A DNA stretch of 64,000 nucleotides from Clostridium sp. 1001271st1 H5 (GTDB lineage Bacteria; Bacillota; Clostridia; Lachnospirales; Lachnospiraceae). The position numbers and the translations under genes were made by a program. The notes beneath the pieces were generated by a model. It was not told where the DNA came from. It did not search any database and was given only the letters and a program-made list of their open reading frames with translations. The DNA is taken from NCBI RefSeq assembly GCF_005845215.1, contig NZ_SPHO01000012.1:62001-126000 (forward strand). The letters run 5' to 3'. Each line of letters opens with the position of its first letter. Position 1 is the first letter of the stretch. Of this stretch, positions 17,496-25,952 are shown one piece after another.

Positions 17496-17921
17496 ATGGT
17501 ATATACGTACGAAAAGCTTTGCGTTGGTGATAGTAATGCATTTGAAAAAACAATCACGGATGCAGATGTTCTTCTTTTTTCCGCGGTTTCTGGTGACAAT
17601 AATCCAATGCATACAGATGATGAGTTTGCTAAAAAAAGTAAATTTGGGCAGCGGATTGTTCACGGAGCACTTACGTCCGGTTTGATTTCCACTGCTCTGA
17701 CAAGAGCCTTTCCGACTTCCATCTATATTTCCCAATATACGGAATTCTGTTCACCTGTATATATAGGGGATACCATACGGGCCGTGGTGACCTGTGTGGA
17801 GAAACTGGAAAAGGGTCGGGTGAGGATGAAGACCGAATGTTTCAATCAAAAGGGGACGCTGGTACTGACCGGTGAGGCGGTTACAAGACTGGCCCGTGAG
17901 ATTCCGCCTGAGCTTATGTAA
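17496..17921 (+). CDS. MaoC-type (R)-specific enoyl-CoA hydratase
   Basis: 141 residues, single hot-dog domain. The hydratase signature is seen as AVSGDNNPMHTDDEFA (Asp-x4-His catalytic pair) with FGQRIVHGALTSGLIS after it. Members add water to trans-2-enoyl-CoA giving (R)-3-hydroxyacyl-CoA. It starts eight bases after the LacI stop, so it is translationally close; AATGAGGTAAATT precedes the ATG. Together with the SDR and thiolase of the opposite operon it supplies the hydration step of a beta-oxidation-like route. Confidence 0.92.
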   Translation: MVYTYEKLCVGDSNAFEKTITDADVLLFSAVSGDNNPMHTDDEFAKKSKFGQRIVHGALTSGLISTALTRAFPTSIYISQYTEFCSPVYIGDTIRAVVTCVEKLEKGRVRMKTECFNQKGTLVLTGEAVTRLAREIPPELM

Positions 17922-17974
17922 CTTACTGTTTGTCTGCATGCGGAAGATGCAGAGGGAGTAAACGGAGGTAGATT

Positions 17975-19297
17975 ATGAAACCAAAGAGAATGTTAGCAAT
18001 ACTGATGGCATCAATCATTGCGTTGACAGGTACAGGCTGCGGAGCGCAGTCCGGAAATAATACCAAAACCTCGGGGGCGGCCGGCAGTTCGGAGGCGGCA
18101 CCTGAGAAGACAGAAGGAGCCAGCGGTTCCGCCGGCACGGATGTCCCAACTATTAAAATCGGCCAGATAACGAACCTGACCGGTGCGGGTGCGCAATCCG
18201 GTAACTGGCATAAAGTGGCGGCTCAATCTTACATAGACTGGATTAATGACAATGGCGGTATAAAATCCATGGGCGGAGCAAAGATTGAGATTGTTGTGGC
18301 TGACGGACAGAGTGACAATACCCAGATTAAGACTGCAACCCAGCGCCTTCTTGAGGACAAGGAAATCTGTGCCGTCATGAGCAATGACGGAAGTAATTAT
18401 ACAGTTGCTTTATGCCCTCTTTTTGAAAAATACCAGGTTCCCTGTATAACCATGAACTATTCCAATGTCATTACCGAGTCGGGTTACCAGTGGATATTCT
18501 CACTGGCGGCAAAATCATCTACCATAGGACCGCTGCAGATTGATTATTTGAACTGGCTTAAGGATGAGTACGGCTATAATACTGACAAAGTTGCCCTTAT
18601 CTATGCGGATACAGAGTTTGGTACCAATAATGCCAAGGGTGTGCGCGCAACCATTGAAGGTTCAGGCCTTGAACTTGTGGTTGATGAGGCGTATCCTCCA
18701 GACATTACGGATGCATCTGCCCTGGTTACCAAAATCATACAGAGCGGGGCAGAGGCAGTGTTTGCCACTAGCCAATATCAGGATGCAAAGCTTATATTCA
18801 GTACCATGAAATCCATGAATTTCCACCCTGTTGTAGTGGGAGGAGGACAGGGCATGATTACATCCCAGATGATAGATGCGTTGGGCGACTCTGTCATTGG
18901 AATGTGCTCAACGGCCGAGTTTAACTGGGAGCAGAAACAAAACTATGATAATCCCGAACTGATGGAGCATTTAAAACGTTTCTGCGAAGCTTCCGGTGAG
19001 CCTTGGGCGCCTGAAAATGCCCTGGGAGCCATCGATTCATGTATGGTTATCGTGGATGCCCTTGAACGGTGCGGTTCCACGGACAGGACGGTACTGCGTG
19101 ACGCCATACGCGAGTGCAATATCCAGGCATATCCTGTGGGAGGAGACGGCCACATTAAATTTGACGAGAATGGATTGAATACATCAGCCGTCAATGTTGT
19201 GGTACAGTGGCAGGATATGGACGGTACCCTTACTCCAAGGCTGGTGTATCCGCCTGAGTTTGGCTCCGGGGAATTTATTGATTACCGTTCAGAGTAA
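17975..19297 (+). CDS. Branched-chain amino acid-type ABC transporter, substrate-binding lipoprotein
   Basis: 440 residues. The N-terminus is a lipoprotein signal (MLAILMASIIALTGTGC, lipidated C22) followed by a Ser/Gly/Glu-rich linker and the type I periplasmic-binding fold: IKIGQITNLTGAGAQSG, SYIDWINDNGGIKSMGGAKI, VALIYADTEFGTNNAKGV. This is the LivJ/UrtA class, which binds amino acids, urea, amides or aromatic and short organic acids. The setting with CoA-activating enzymes argues for an organic acid ligand (inference). It begins 53 bases after MaoC with CGGAGG before the ATG, and is followed by a 254-base gap containing a strong stem-loop before the permeases. Confidence 0.93.
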   Translation: MKPKRMLAILMASIIALTGTGCGAQSGNNTKTSGAAGSSEAAPEKTEGASGSAGTDVPTIKIGQITNLTGAGAQSGNWHKVAAQSYIDWINDNGGIKSMGGAKIEIVVADGQSDNTQIKTATQRLLEDKEICAVMSNDGSNYTVALCPLFEKYQVPCITMNYSNVITESGYQWIFSLAAKSSTIGPLQIDYLNWLKDEYGYNTDKVALIYADTEFGTNNAKGVRATIEGSGLELVVDEAYPPDITDASALVTKIIQSGAEAVFATSQYQDAKLIFSTMKSMNFHPVVVGGGQGMITSQMIDALGDSVIGMCSTAEFNWEQKQNYDNPELMEHLKRFCEASGEPWAPENALGAIDSCMVIVDALERCGSTDRTVLRDAIRECNIQAYPVGGDGHIKFDENGLNTSAVNVVVQWQDMDGTLTPRLVYPPEFGSGEFIDYRSE

Positions 19298-19344
19298 ATG
19301 AATTTCATGCTTTGAGTTAAGCTTTAATCTGCACAGACAGCCGA

Positions 19345-19418
19345 ATGCCTGTACCCTGTCCGCCGGGGATATATGCGGCCTGCCATCTGAAAGCAATCCG
19401 GATGGCAGGTACAGGCAT
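19345..19418 (+). promoter_or_regulatory. Nested stem-loop between binding protein and permease genes
   Basis: ATGCCTGTACC (19345-19355) pairs with GGTACAGGCAT (19408-19418), and inside it CCTGCCATC (19379-19387) pairs with GATGGCAGG (19401-19409). The two stems share bases 19408-19409, so they compete slightly or stack. No long T run follows, so it is more likely an RNA-stabilising or attenuating element than a full terminator. It lies in the 254 bases between the abundant binding-protein gene and the membrane components. Confidence 0.6.
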
Positions 19419-19551
19419 CCCGCCTCTATCAGTTGATACAGCCTTCTTGTATAAATCATGATTCTTGGCCGTCGGCCGTCTTATACTATAACACCCTTCA
19501 CACAAACACTGTAGCATTACAGTTCAGTCAACAGATGGGAGTAATTAATCT

Positions 19552-20424
19552 ATGTGGTATTTCACTCAAAATATAATTAATGGAATATTTGCCGGTGGCG
19601 TGTATGCCCTGATTGCCGTTGGTATTACTGTAATATACGGCGTTATGCGTATGATTAACTTCGCAAGTGGTGCTTATCTGATGGTTGGGATGTACATTAC
19701 TTACTTGGGCTATGCCCTGACCGGATGGGATGCATACATGCTGATTCCTTTTACAGTGGTTGTCTCTGCAGTCATTGCATGGGCATCATTCAAACTGACA
19801 ATCAGTCCAATACTTAACCGCGATAAAACCACGGCTATCATAGTAACGGTAGGCCTGTCCTTTTTCTTTCAGAACCTGGTTATCCTTATTTTCGGAGCAA
19901 ATCCCCTGACCATTCCCACGGAGATTCAGCTCAAGTCCCTTATGGTTGGTCCGTTTATCATAAGCCTTCCGCGTTTGATTGCTTTTGTGGCTTCCATGGC
20001 CCTTGTTCTGGTTTTTCATTTGCTCCTTAACAGAACCATGTTTGGCCAGGCCATCCGTGCCACTTCAGAAAATGTGGAGGTGTCTGAAATGTTGGGAGTA
20101 AACACACGTAATATGTTTGCCATTGCATGGGTTCTGGGCATCGTGCTTACATCCATTGCAGGTCTGCTTCTGACGCCTATCTATGCAATTCAGTCCAGTA
20201 CGGGAGCCACGTTCAGGACCACAGGCCTGATGGCAGTGGTTTTAGGGGGATTGGGTGATATCAGGGGCGCTTTTTTAAGCGGTATTCTGCTTGGGGTTAT
20301 TGAAGCCCTTGTTGCCAGCTATATTGACACGAATATGGGCTCGCTGGGAATATTTGTCCTGCTGCTTCTGGTGCTTTATATCCGGCCAGCCGGTTTGTTT
20401 GGAAAGGGGGAACGTGTGGCATGA
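19552..20424 (+). CDS. Branched-chain amino acid-type ABC permease, LivH class
   Basis: 290 residues, about eight hydrophobic segments. The opening FTQNIINGIFAGGVYALIAV and GVMRMINFASGAYLMVGMYI are the standard LivH start, and the cytoplasmic coupling region is seen as RAIRATSENVEVSEMLGVN. It forms half of the membrane channel with the next gene, which it overlaps by four bases (ATGA), showing translational coupling. Substrate specificity is set by the binding lipoprotein upstream. Confidence 0.93.
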   Translation: MWYFTQNIINGIFAGGVYALIAVGITVIYGVMRMINFASGAYLMVGMYITYLGYALTGWDAYMLIPFTVVVSAVIAWASFKLTISPILNRDKTTAIIVTVGLSFFFQNLVILIFGANPLTIPTEIQLKSLMVGPFIISLPRLIAFVASMALVLVFHLLLNRTMFGQAIRATSENVEVSEMLGVNTRNMFAIAWVLGIVLTSIAGLLLTPIYAIQSSTGATFRTTGLMAVVLGGLGDIRGAFLSGILLGVIEALVASYIDTNMGSLGIFVLLLLVLYIRPAGLFGKGERVA

Positions 20425-21449
20425 GAAAAAAAATCAGTTTTTCCCGCACGGAGACAATTGCCTCCCTTGTTCTTTTGGCAGCGGCTTTCCTGATACCTTC
20501 TATTATAAAAGATAACTATATTGTATCAATTATATTGACCTGCTTTTTATATGGTTCTTTTGGTATGTCATGGAATGTTTTGGGAGGATTCGGGGGACAG
20601 ATTTCCTGGTGCCATTCTGCCTTTGCGGCAATAGGCGCATACACTGCGCTTATTTTCTATAACTTTTTTGGAATATCCCCCCTTTTGTCCATGCCCATCG
20701 GCGTACTTTTGTCTTATGGGTTTGCAACTCTTCTGGGCAAAGTGACGCTGCGTTACAGAGGACCGTTTTTTGCAATTACTACCATAGCATTTGCTGAAAT
20801 CCTCCGTGTTTTATTGCTTAACCTTAACACTATTACCGGGGGTTCTGCAGGTCTGTATGTCCGCTACAACGGGGAACAGCCCTGGAACCTGGTATTCAGT
20901 TCCGACAAGCCGTTTTATTATATTGCCCTTTTATTATTGGTAATCGTGCTTCTTGTCACAAAATATGTGGAGAATTCCAGGATGGGGTATTATCTCAGGG
21001 CAATCAAAGGGGATGAGGACGCTGCCCAGTCCCTTGGAATGGATACGCCTGCGGTAAAACTTCATGCGTTTCAGCTGAGTGCAGCGATTATTTCAGTTGC
21101 AGGCATGGTATACGGATGCTACATGGGATACATAGAGCCTCAGACCATGTGCGGACTGGACCTTTCAATCAGAATTGGTGCAGTTGTCATCATAGGCGGC
21201 GTGGGCAGAGTATGGGGACCAATCCTGGGAGCCTTCATCGTCATTCCAGCCATTGAATTTGCAAGTGCATATATGGGCAATATGGGGGGTGTTGGCGGTA
21301 CTCAGTTGTTTTATGGTTTAATCTTAATCATTGTGGTCATTCTCAGACCGCAGGGGCTGATTTCGCTGTTTGATAAAGAAACATGGTCCAATGCTGCCTC
21401 AATAATGCATATAAGAAAATCCTCTTCTGACACAGAAAGGAGCAAATAA
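20421..21449 (+). CDS. Branched-chain amino acid-type ABC permease, LivM class
   Basis: 342 residues, around ten membrane segments. LivM features: GMSWNVLGGFGGQISWCHSA, YRGPFFAITTIAFAEILRVL, the coupling helix RAIKGDEDAAQSLGMD, and a C-terminal LRPQGLISLF before a hydrophilic tail. It overlaps the preceding permease by four bases and is followed two bases later by the LivG-type ATPase, so the four inner components form a tight unit. Confidence 0.93.
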   Translation: MRKKISFSRTETIASLVLLAAAFLIPSIIKDNYIVSIILTCFLYGSFGMSWNVLGGFGGQISWCHSAFAAIGAYTALIFYNFFGISPLLSMPIGVLLSYGFATLLGKVTLRYRGPFFAITTIAFAEILRVLLLNLNTITGGSAGLYVRYNGEQPWNLVFSSDKPFYYIALLLLVIVLLVTKYVENSRMGYYLRAIKGDEDAAQSLGMDTPAVKLHAFQLSAAIISVAGMVYGCYMGYIEPQTMCGLDLSIRIGAVVIIGGVGRVWGPILGAFIVIPAIEFASAYMGNMGGVGGTQLFYGLILIIVVILRPQGLISLFDKETWSNAASIMHIRKSSSDTERSK

Positions 21450-21451
21450 CT

Positions 21452-22186
21452 ATGGATACGATTCTTAGCTTAAAAGATGTCTCTATATCATTCGGTGGTG
21501 TGCATGCTGTGAATCATGTGAGCTTTGATATAGGAAGAGGGGAGCTGGTAGGCCTCATTGGACCCAATGGGTCGGGAAAATCCACCACAGTCAATCTTAT
21601 TTCCGGGGTCTATAGGGTTGACGGCGGGGAAATATACTTTAAAGGCGAGAAGATTCCCACGAATATGGATATTGTCCACAGGTCCAGGCTGGGTATGGGA
21701 CGTACTTTCCAGACGCCCAAACCCTTTGGAAACCTTACTGTGTTTGACAACGTTCTGTCCATTGCCCTTCTTAAGGACGGATTCCGTGAGGCTGTGGCTA
21801 AAACCAATGATGTACTGGAACGCACCAGACTGGCTTCAGTTCAGGATATGCTGAGTTCTAAACTACCTATTGAACGCCGTAAATGGCTGGACCTGGCTCG
21901 TATTTTGGTTACAGGGGCGGATTTTATTATGCTGGATGAGGCTTTGGCCGGATTGAATTCCGCTGAGATGGATGAGAGTCTTGAACTTGTGCGTCAGATT
22001 AATGATGATGGGGTTACCATTCTTTTCATCGAGCATATCATGCGGGCAGTGGTTAAACTGTGCAACCGTGTTGTTGTGTTGAATGACGGTTCACTGCTCT
22101 GCGAGGGAGAGCCGTCAGAGGTTCTTAAGCGTCCGGAGGTCATCGAAGCTTATATTGGAGGGGGGAAGTTCAATGTCGTTACTTGA
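21452..22186 (+). CDS. ABC transporter ATPase, LivG class
   Basis: 244 residues. Walker A GPNGSGKST and Walker B FIMLDEALAGL are intact, and the family motif GMGRTFQTPKPFGNLTVFDN is present. The ABC signature is unusual: where LivG proteins have LSYGQ-like residues, this has LPIERRKWLDLARIL. In an asymmetric LivG/LivF pair one degenerate signature can still support transport, but activity is unproven. It overlaps the next ATPase gene by 14 bases. AAAGGAG precedes the ATG. Confidence 0.92.
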   Translation: MDTILSLKDVSISFGGVHAVNHVSFDIGRGELVGLIGPNGSGKSTTVNLISGVYRVDGGEIYFKGEKIPTNMDIVHRSRLGMGRTFQTPKPFGNLTVFDNVLSIALLKDGFREAVAKTNDVLERTRLASVQDMLSSKLPIERRKWLDLARILVTGADFIMLDEALAGLNSAEMDESLELVRQINDDGVTILFIEHIMRAVVKLCNRVVVLNDGSLLCEGEPSEVLKRPEVIEAYIGGGKFNVVT

Positions 22187-22883
22187 GGTTAAGAATATTT
22201 CTGCAGGATATGGTGATTTGAAAGTGCTCTTCGATGTAAGTATGGAAGTTGACAGTGGTGAGGTGGTCTCGCTTGTGGGCTCCAATGGCGCGGGAAAGAC
22301 AACGCTTTTGCGCATTATCTGCGGGTTATCACCGGTCACGTCCGGTTCCATTATATTTGATGGTATTGACCTCCTTGCAAAGAAAACCCATAATCTGGCG
22401 GATTTGGGGATTGCCCATATTCCTCAGGGACGCGGGACGCTGCGGAGGATGACGGTAAAAGAAAATCTTACAATGGGGGCCTATTGCCGCAGCAAGCGAA
22501 AGAACATCCCTAAAAATATTGAGTATGCTTACCAGCTGATGCCAAAACTAAAACAAAGGCAAAATCAGATTGCAGGTTCCCTGAGCGGCGGCGAACAGCA
22601 GATGCTGGCTATTGCCAGGGCCATGATGATGGAGCCCAGGCTCATCATCATGGACGAACCGTCCCTTGGTTTGGCGCCCATTATTACGGAGGAAGTGTTT
22701 GATTTGATTTCCAAGGTAGCGGAGGAAAAAATCGGGATATTGCTGGTGGAACAAAACCTGTCACAGGCTCTTTCCATTGCCAGCAGGGGATACGTTCTTG
22801 AAAATGGCCACATTGTACTGTCGGGGGCGGCAAAGGAACTTTTTGATAATCCCTCGGTGCGTGAAGCTTATCTCGGGATATAA
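22173..22883 (+). CDS. ABC transporter ATPase, LivF class
   Basis: 236 residues from the ATG at 22173 (SLLEVKNISAGYG), preceded by GGAGGGGGG; the frame is open upstream but without homology. Walker A GSNGAGKTT, canonical signature LSGGEQQMLAIARAMM, Walker B LIIMDEPSLGL and the H-loop equivalent region GILLVEQNLSQAL (Gln/Asn as usual for LivF) are all present. It pairs with the LivG-type subunit to energise the importer. Confidence 0.94.
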   Translation: MSLLEVKNISAGYGDLKVLFDVSMEVDSGEVVSLVGSNGAGKTTLLRIICGLSPVTSGSIIFDGIDLLAKKTHNLADLGIAHIPQGRGTLRRMTVKENLTMGAYCRSKRKNIPKNIEYAYQLMPKLKQRQNQIAGSLSGGEQQMLAIARAMMMEPRLIIMDEPSLGLAPIITEEVFDLISKVAEEKIGILLVEQNLSQALSIASRGYVLENGHIVLSGAAKELFDNPSVREAYLGI

Positions 22884-22923
22884 TGAAAAGCTCTGTTTAT
22901 TGGTTGGTTTATAGGAGGAGAAA

Positions 22924-23670
22924 ATGAATATTGAATTTAATTTGGAAATACAGGACCATGTGGGCGTACTTCATTTTCAGCGGGGAAAAGTAAATGCAAT
23001 GGACCGTGATGCAAAGTTTGCATTTGGTGACATGATTGACCAGGTCAATGCCAATCATGACATCCATGTGCTGATACTTCATTCCATGGCCAAGGGATTT
23101 ACTGCCGGCAGTGATGTAAAAGGGTTCGGCGATTTTTCACATGAAAATATTGCCCATTATCTGGAGGGTGACTGCCGTATCATGGATTCCATCAAGAATT
23201 GCCGTGTGCCTGTTATCATGGCTTTGAACCGTTTTTCCGTGGGATTGGGGGTAGGCCTGGCATATGCATGTGACCTTATCATTGCAGAGGAAGGGGCAGT
23301 GCTCAAATTTCCTGAAATTCTTGTGGGTTCCATTGGAGGGGCGGATTTCCTGGACCTTCTGGTTCCGGATAAAATAGGGCGGTATATGGCATACACCGGC
23401 GCAGCCGTGCCGGTGGAAGACCTGGTTCCCTGCGGAGTGATTCACAAAGTGGTCCCTGAGGAAGCGCTGCTTGACGAGTGTATTGCCCTGGGTAAAGTGA
23501 TTGCAGCAAATCATCCGAGGGCAGTCGAACTGATGAAGGAACTGCTTAATCAGGTTCATGAGCCGGTTATTCCTGTTGGCGTACGCCGTAAGCTGGGGAT
23601 TTTTGCCCAGCATGAGATGTTTGACCAGCCGGACCGGCTGGCATTGATAGAAGGATTCCTGGGAAAATGA
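22924..23670 (+). CDS. Enoyl-CoA hydratase/isomerase family protein (crotonase fold)
   Basis: 248 residues, last gene of the rightward operon. The oxyanion-hole motif FTAGSDVKGF at 59-68 fits the family. Compared with rat mitochondrial hydratase, the second catalytic Glu is retained (E131 in FPEILVGS), but the position of the first (CELA) is G111 in VGLGVGLAYACD. Loss of that Glu is typical of enoyl-CoA isomerases or other crotonase chemistries rather than hydratases. It may therefore isomerise a double bond, leaving hydration to the MaoC protein. TAGGAGGAGAA precedes the ATG and a strong terminator follows. Confidence 0.88.
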   Translation: MNIEFNLEIQDHVGVLHFQRGKVNAMDRDAKFAFGDMIDQVNANHDIHVLILHSMAKGFTAGSDVKGFGDFSHENIAHYLEGDCRIMDSIKNCRVPVIMALNRFSVGLGVGLAYACDLIIAEEGAVLKFPEILVGSIGGADFLDLLVPDKIGRYMAYTGAAVPVEDLVPCGVIHKVVPEEALLDECIALGKVIAANHPRAVELMKELLNQVHEPVIPVGVRRKLGIFAQHEMFDQPDRLALIEGFLGK

Positions 23671-23699
23671 TGGAAGATGCCTGATGTTGGAGCGATTTT

Positions 23700-23749
23700 A
23701 AGAATGTCCGAAAACTGATTCTGAGGTTTTTCGGGCATTCTTGCATTTT
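23700..23749 (+). terminator. Terminator of the rightward CoA/transport operon
   Basis: A 15-base stem with one G-U pair (AAGAATGTCCGAAAA at 23700-23714, TTTTCGGGCATTCTT at 23728-23742) followed by GCATTTTG. It begins 30 bases after the crotonase stop and isolates the locus from the glycopolymer cluster. Confidence 0.85.
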
Positions 23750-23834
23750 GTCTGGACAGGCTTTGGAGATTCTGTAAAGGCATGAGGGCCATGTTATTGT
23801 AAGAGAAAATATAGTATTATTTTAAGGCGTTTTA

Positions 23835-23843
23835 TGCTATACT
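23835..23843 (+). promoter_or_regulatory. Extended -10 promoter of the glycopolymer cluster
   Basis: TGCTATACT, an extended -10 element, 38 bases before the ThDP enzyme ATG. The -35 region is weak (TTATTT-like), as often seen with extended -10 promoters. It follows the terminator of the previous operon, so a promoter is needed here. Confidence 0.45.
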
Positions 23844-23880
23844 CTCCATAGTTGATAGACCGGAAGGGGGACCTTAATTT

Positions 23881-25887
23881 ATGAAAATGAAGATTTCCAA
23901 TTATATAGCAGCCAAGCTGGTGGAGGAGGGAATCAGCCAGGCATTTATGGTGACAGGGGGAGGAGCCATGCATCTGGATGACGGACTGGGGCACCAGGAA
24001 GGGCTTCACTGTATCTATAATCATCACGAACAGGCTTGTGCCATGGCTGCTGAGGCCTATGCCAGGATTCATAACAGGATTGCGGCCCTGTGCGTAACCA
24101 CTGGTCCGGGGGGAACCAATGCCATTACCGGCGTGGTGGGGGGATGGCTGGATTCCATTCCCATGCTGGTGCTGTCCGGGCAGGTGCGCTACGATACCAC
24201 GGCCAGGTGGTCCGGGGTAGGCATCCGCGCCATGGGGGACCAGGAATTTGATATCTGTAAAGCCATTGACTGCATGACAAAGTATTCAGAGATGGTCATT
24301 GACCCCATGCGGGTCCGCTACTGTCTGGAGAAAGCCTTATATCTGGCCAGGTCCGGCCGCCCGGGCCCATGCTGGCTGGATATACCCCTGAATGTCCAGG
24401 GGGCATTTGTTGAGACAGAGGAGCTGGCTGGCTTTGACGCAGCTGATTACGAGGCCGGAGGGGACGGCTGGGCCGGAAACCACGGTGGGCATAAAATTGA
24501 AGAGGATGAGGCCGGAAAGGGAGAACACCGCCAGGTGCTGCCCGGAAAGGCAGAGCTTTCCACTGCCCGGACCATTATTGATAAGATAAGGGCGGCAAAG
24601 CGCCCTGTCATCAATGCGGGAAACGGCATCCGCATAGCGGGGGCCCATGATTTGTTCATGGATGTGGCTGAAAAGCTGGGAATTCCTGTGGTTACAGGCT
24701 GGGACAGCGAGGATATCATGTATGATACCCACCCCCTGTACGTTGGCCGTGCAGGCAACATGGGGGACAGGCCGGGGAATTTTGCTGTTCAGAACAGTGA
24801 CCTGGTACTTTCCATCGGAAGCCGTCTGAGCATCCGGCAGGTGGGATATAACTTTGAGACATGGGCCAGGGAGGCTTATGTCATTGTCAATGATATAGAT
24901 GAGGAAGAGCTTAAGAAGCCGTCGGTCCACAGCGATATGAGGGTCCATGCCGATGCAAAGGATTTGCTGGCGCAGCTGGACCTGGTTCTGGATTGTATTT
25001 TATCGGAGGAAGAAGGAAATCTTCCGGAGAGTATCAGCTGTCCCGGGCGCAGACAGGTATTTGATGGAGGAAAAGGTCTGAGGGATATGACATGGAGCCG
25101 GACCTGCGCCATGTGGAAGGAGAAATATCCTGTTATTCTGCCCGGGCATTTTGACCATACAGACCAGGAACCGGCCAATGTGTATGCGTTCATCCATGCT
25201 GTCAGCAGCCGCCTGAGGGAAGGGCAGGTGACTGTGGTGGGAAACGGCTCCGCCTGTGTGGTGGGTGGACATGCCTACATCATTAAGAAGGGCCAGCGTT
25301 TCATCACCAACTCCGCCATCGCCTCCATGGGGTATGATTTGCCTGCAGCCATCGGCGCCTGGATTGCCTCCAGGGATAAGGGCTGCTACAGCCAGGGCGG
25401 GGACAGGAGCGGGGACGACCTGATACTTGTGACCGGTGACGGAAGCATGCAGATGAATCTTCAGGAGCTGCAGACCATTATCCACCACAGAATGGGAATC
25501 AAGATATTTGTGATTAATAATGGAGGATACCATTCCATCCGCCAGACCCAGAAGAATTTCTTTGGCGAGCCCCTGATTGGAATCGGCGTGGACAGCGGGG
25601 ATTTGAGCTTCCCGGCCCTGGATAAGCTGGCAGCGGCCTACGGCTACCCCTATGTGTCGGCCAGACATAACAGCCAGCTTGGAGAGGCTGTGGAGAAGAC
25701 ACTGGCAGCAGAGGGACCGGTTATCTGTGAGGTGTTTGTGTCCACGGACCAGAACTTTGAACCTAAGTCTTCCGCGAAGAGACTGCCTGACGGCACCATG
25801 GTGTCGCCGCCGTTAGAGGATTTGTCGCCCTTCCTGCCGGATGAAGAGATGGATGAGAATATGATTATTCCCAGGATAAAGGATTAG
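23881..25887 (+). CDS. Thiamine diphosphate-dependent enzyme, acetolactate synthase-like
   Basis: 668 residues in the three-domain ThDP order. The N-terminal PYR domain has VTGGGAMHLDDGLG and the cofactor-activating Glu at about residue 50 (YNHHEQACAMAAEAYARI). The C-terminal domain has the ThDP/Mg motif GDGSMQMNLQELQ through VINNGGYHSIRQTQ. A charged Gly/Glu/Lys insert near residues 195-225 and a long middle make it larger than the usual 550-600. Being first in a polysaccharide cluster with sugar reductases, it resembles enzymes such as YerE that add a two-carbon acetyl branch to a keto-sugar nucleotide, rather than valine-pathway IlvB. That assignment is inference; no regulatory IlvH partner is present. 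Confidence 0.82.
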   Translation: MKMKISNYIAAKLVEEGISQAFMVTGGGAMHLDDGLGHQEGLHCIYNHHEQACAMAAEAYARIHNRIAALCVTTGPGGTNAITGVVGGWLDSIPMLVLSGQVRYDTTARWSGVGIRAMGDQEFDICKAIDCMTKYSEMVIDPMRVRYCLEKALYLARSGRPGPCWLDIPLNVQGAFVETEELAGFDAADYEAGGDGWAGNHGGHKIEEDEAGKGEHRQVLPGKAELSTARTIIDKIRAAKRPVINAGNGIRIAGAHDLFMDVAEKLGIPVVTGWDSEDIMYDTHPLYVGRAGNMGDRPGNFAVQNSDLVLSIGSRLSIRQVGYNFETWAREAYVIVNDIDEEELKKPSVHSDMRVHADAKDLLAQLDLVLDCILSEEEGNLPESISCPGRRQVFDGGKGLRDMTWSRTCAMWKEKYPVILPGHFDHTDQEPANVYAFIHAVSSRLREGQVTVVGNGSACVVGGHAYIIKKGQRFITNSAIASMGYDLPAAIGAWIASRDKGCYSQGGDRSGDDLILVTGDGSMQMNLQELQTIIHHRMGIKIFVINNGGYHSIRQTQKNFFGEPLIGIGVDSGDLSFPALDKLAAAYGYPYVSARHNSQLGEAVEKTLAAEGPVICEVFVSTDQNFEPKSSAKRLPDGTMVSPPLEDLSPFLPDEEMDENMIIPRIKD

Positions 25888-25952
25888 AGCCTGGCTGGAT
25901 ATGGATAGACAGACCTGCCTTAAGGCAGCTGGGATGAGAAGGAGTATGATTT

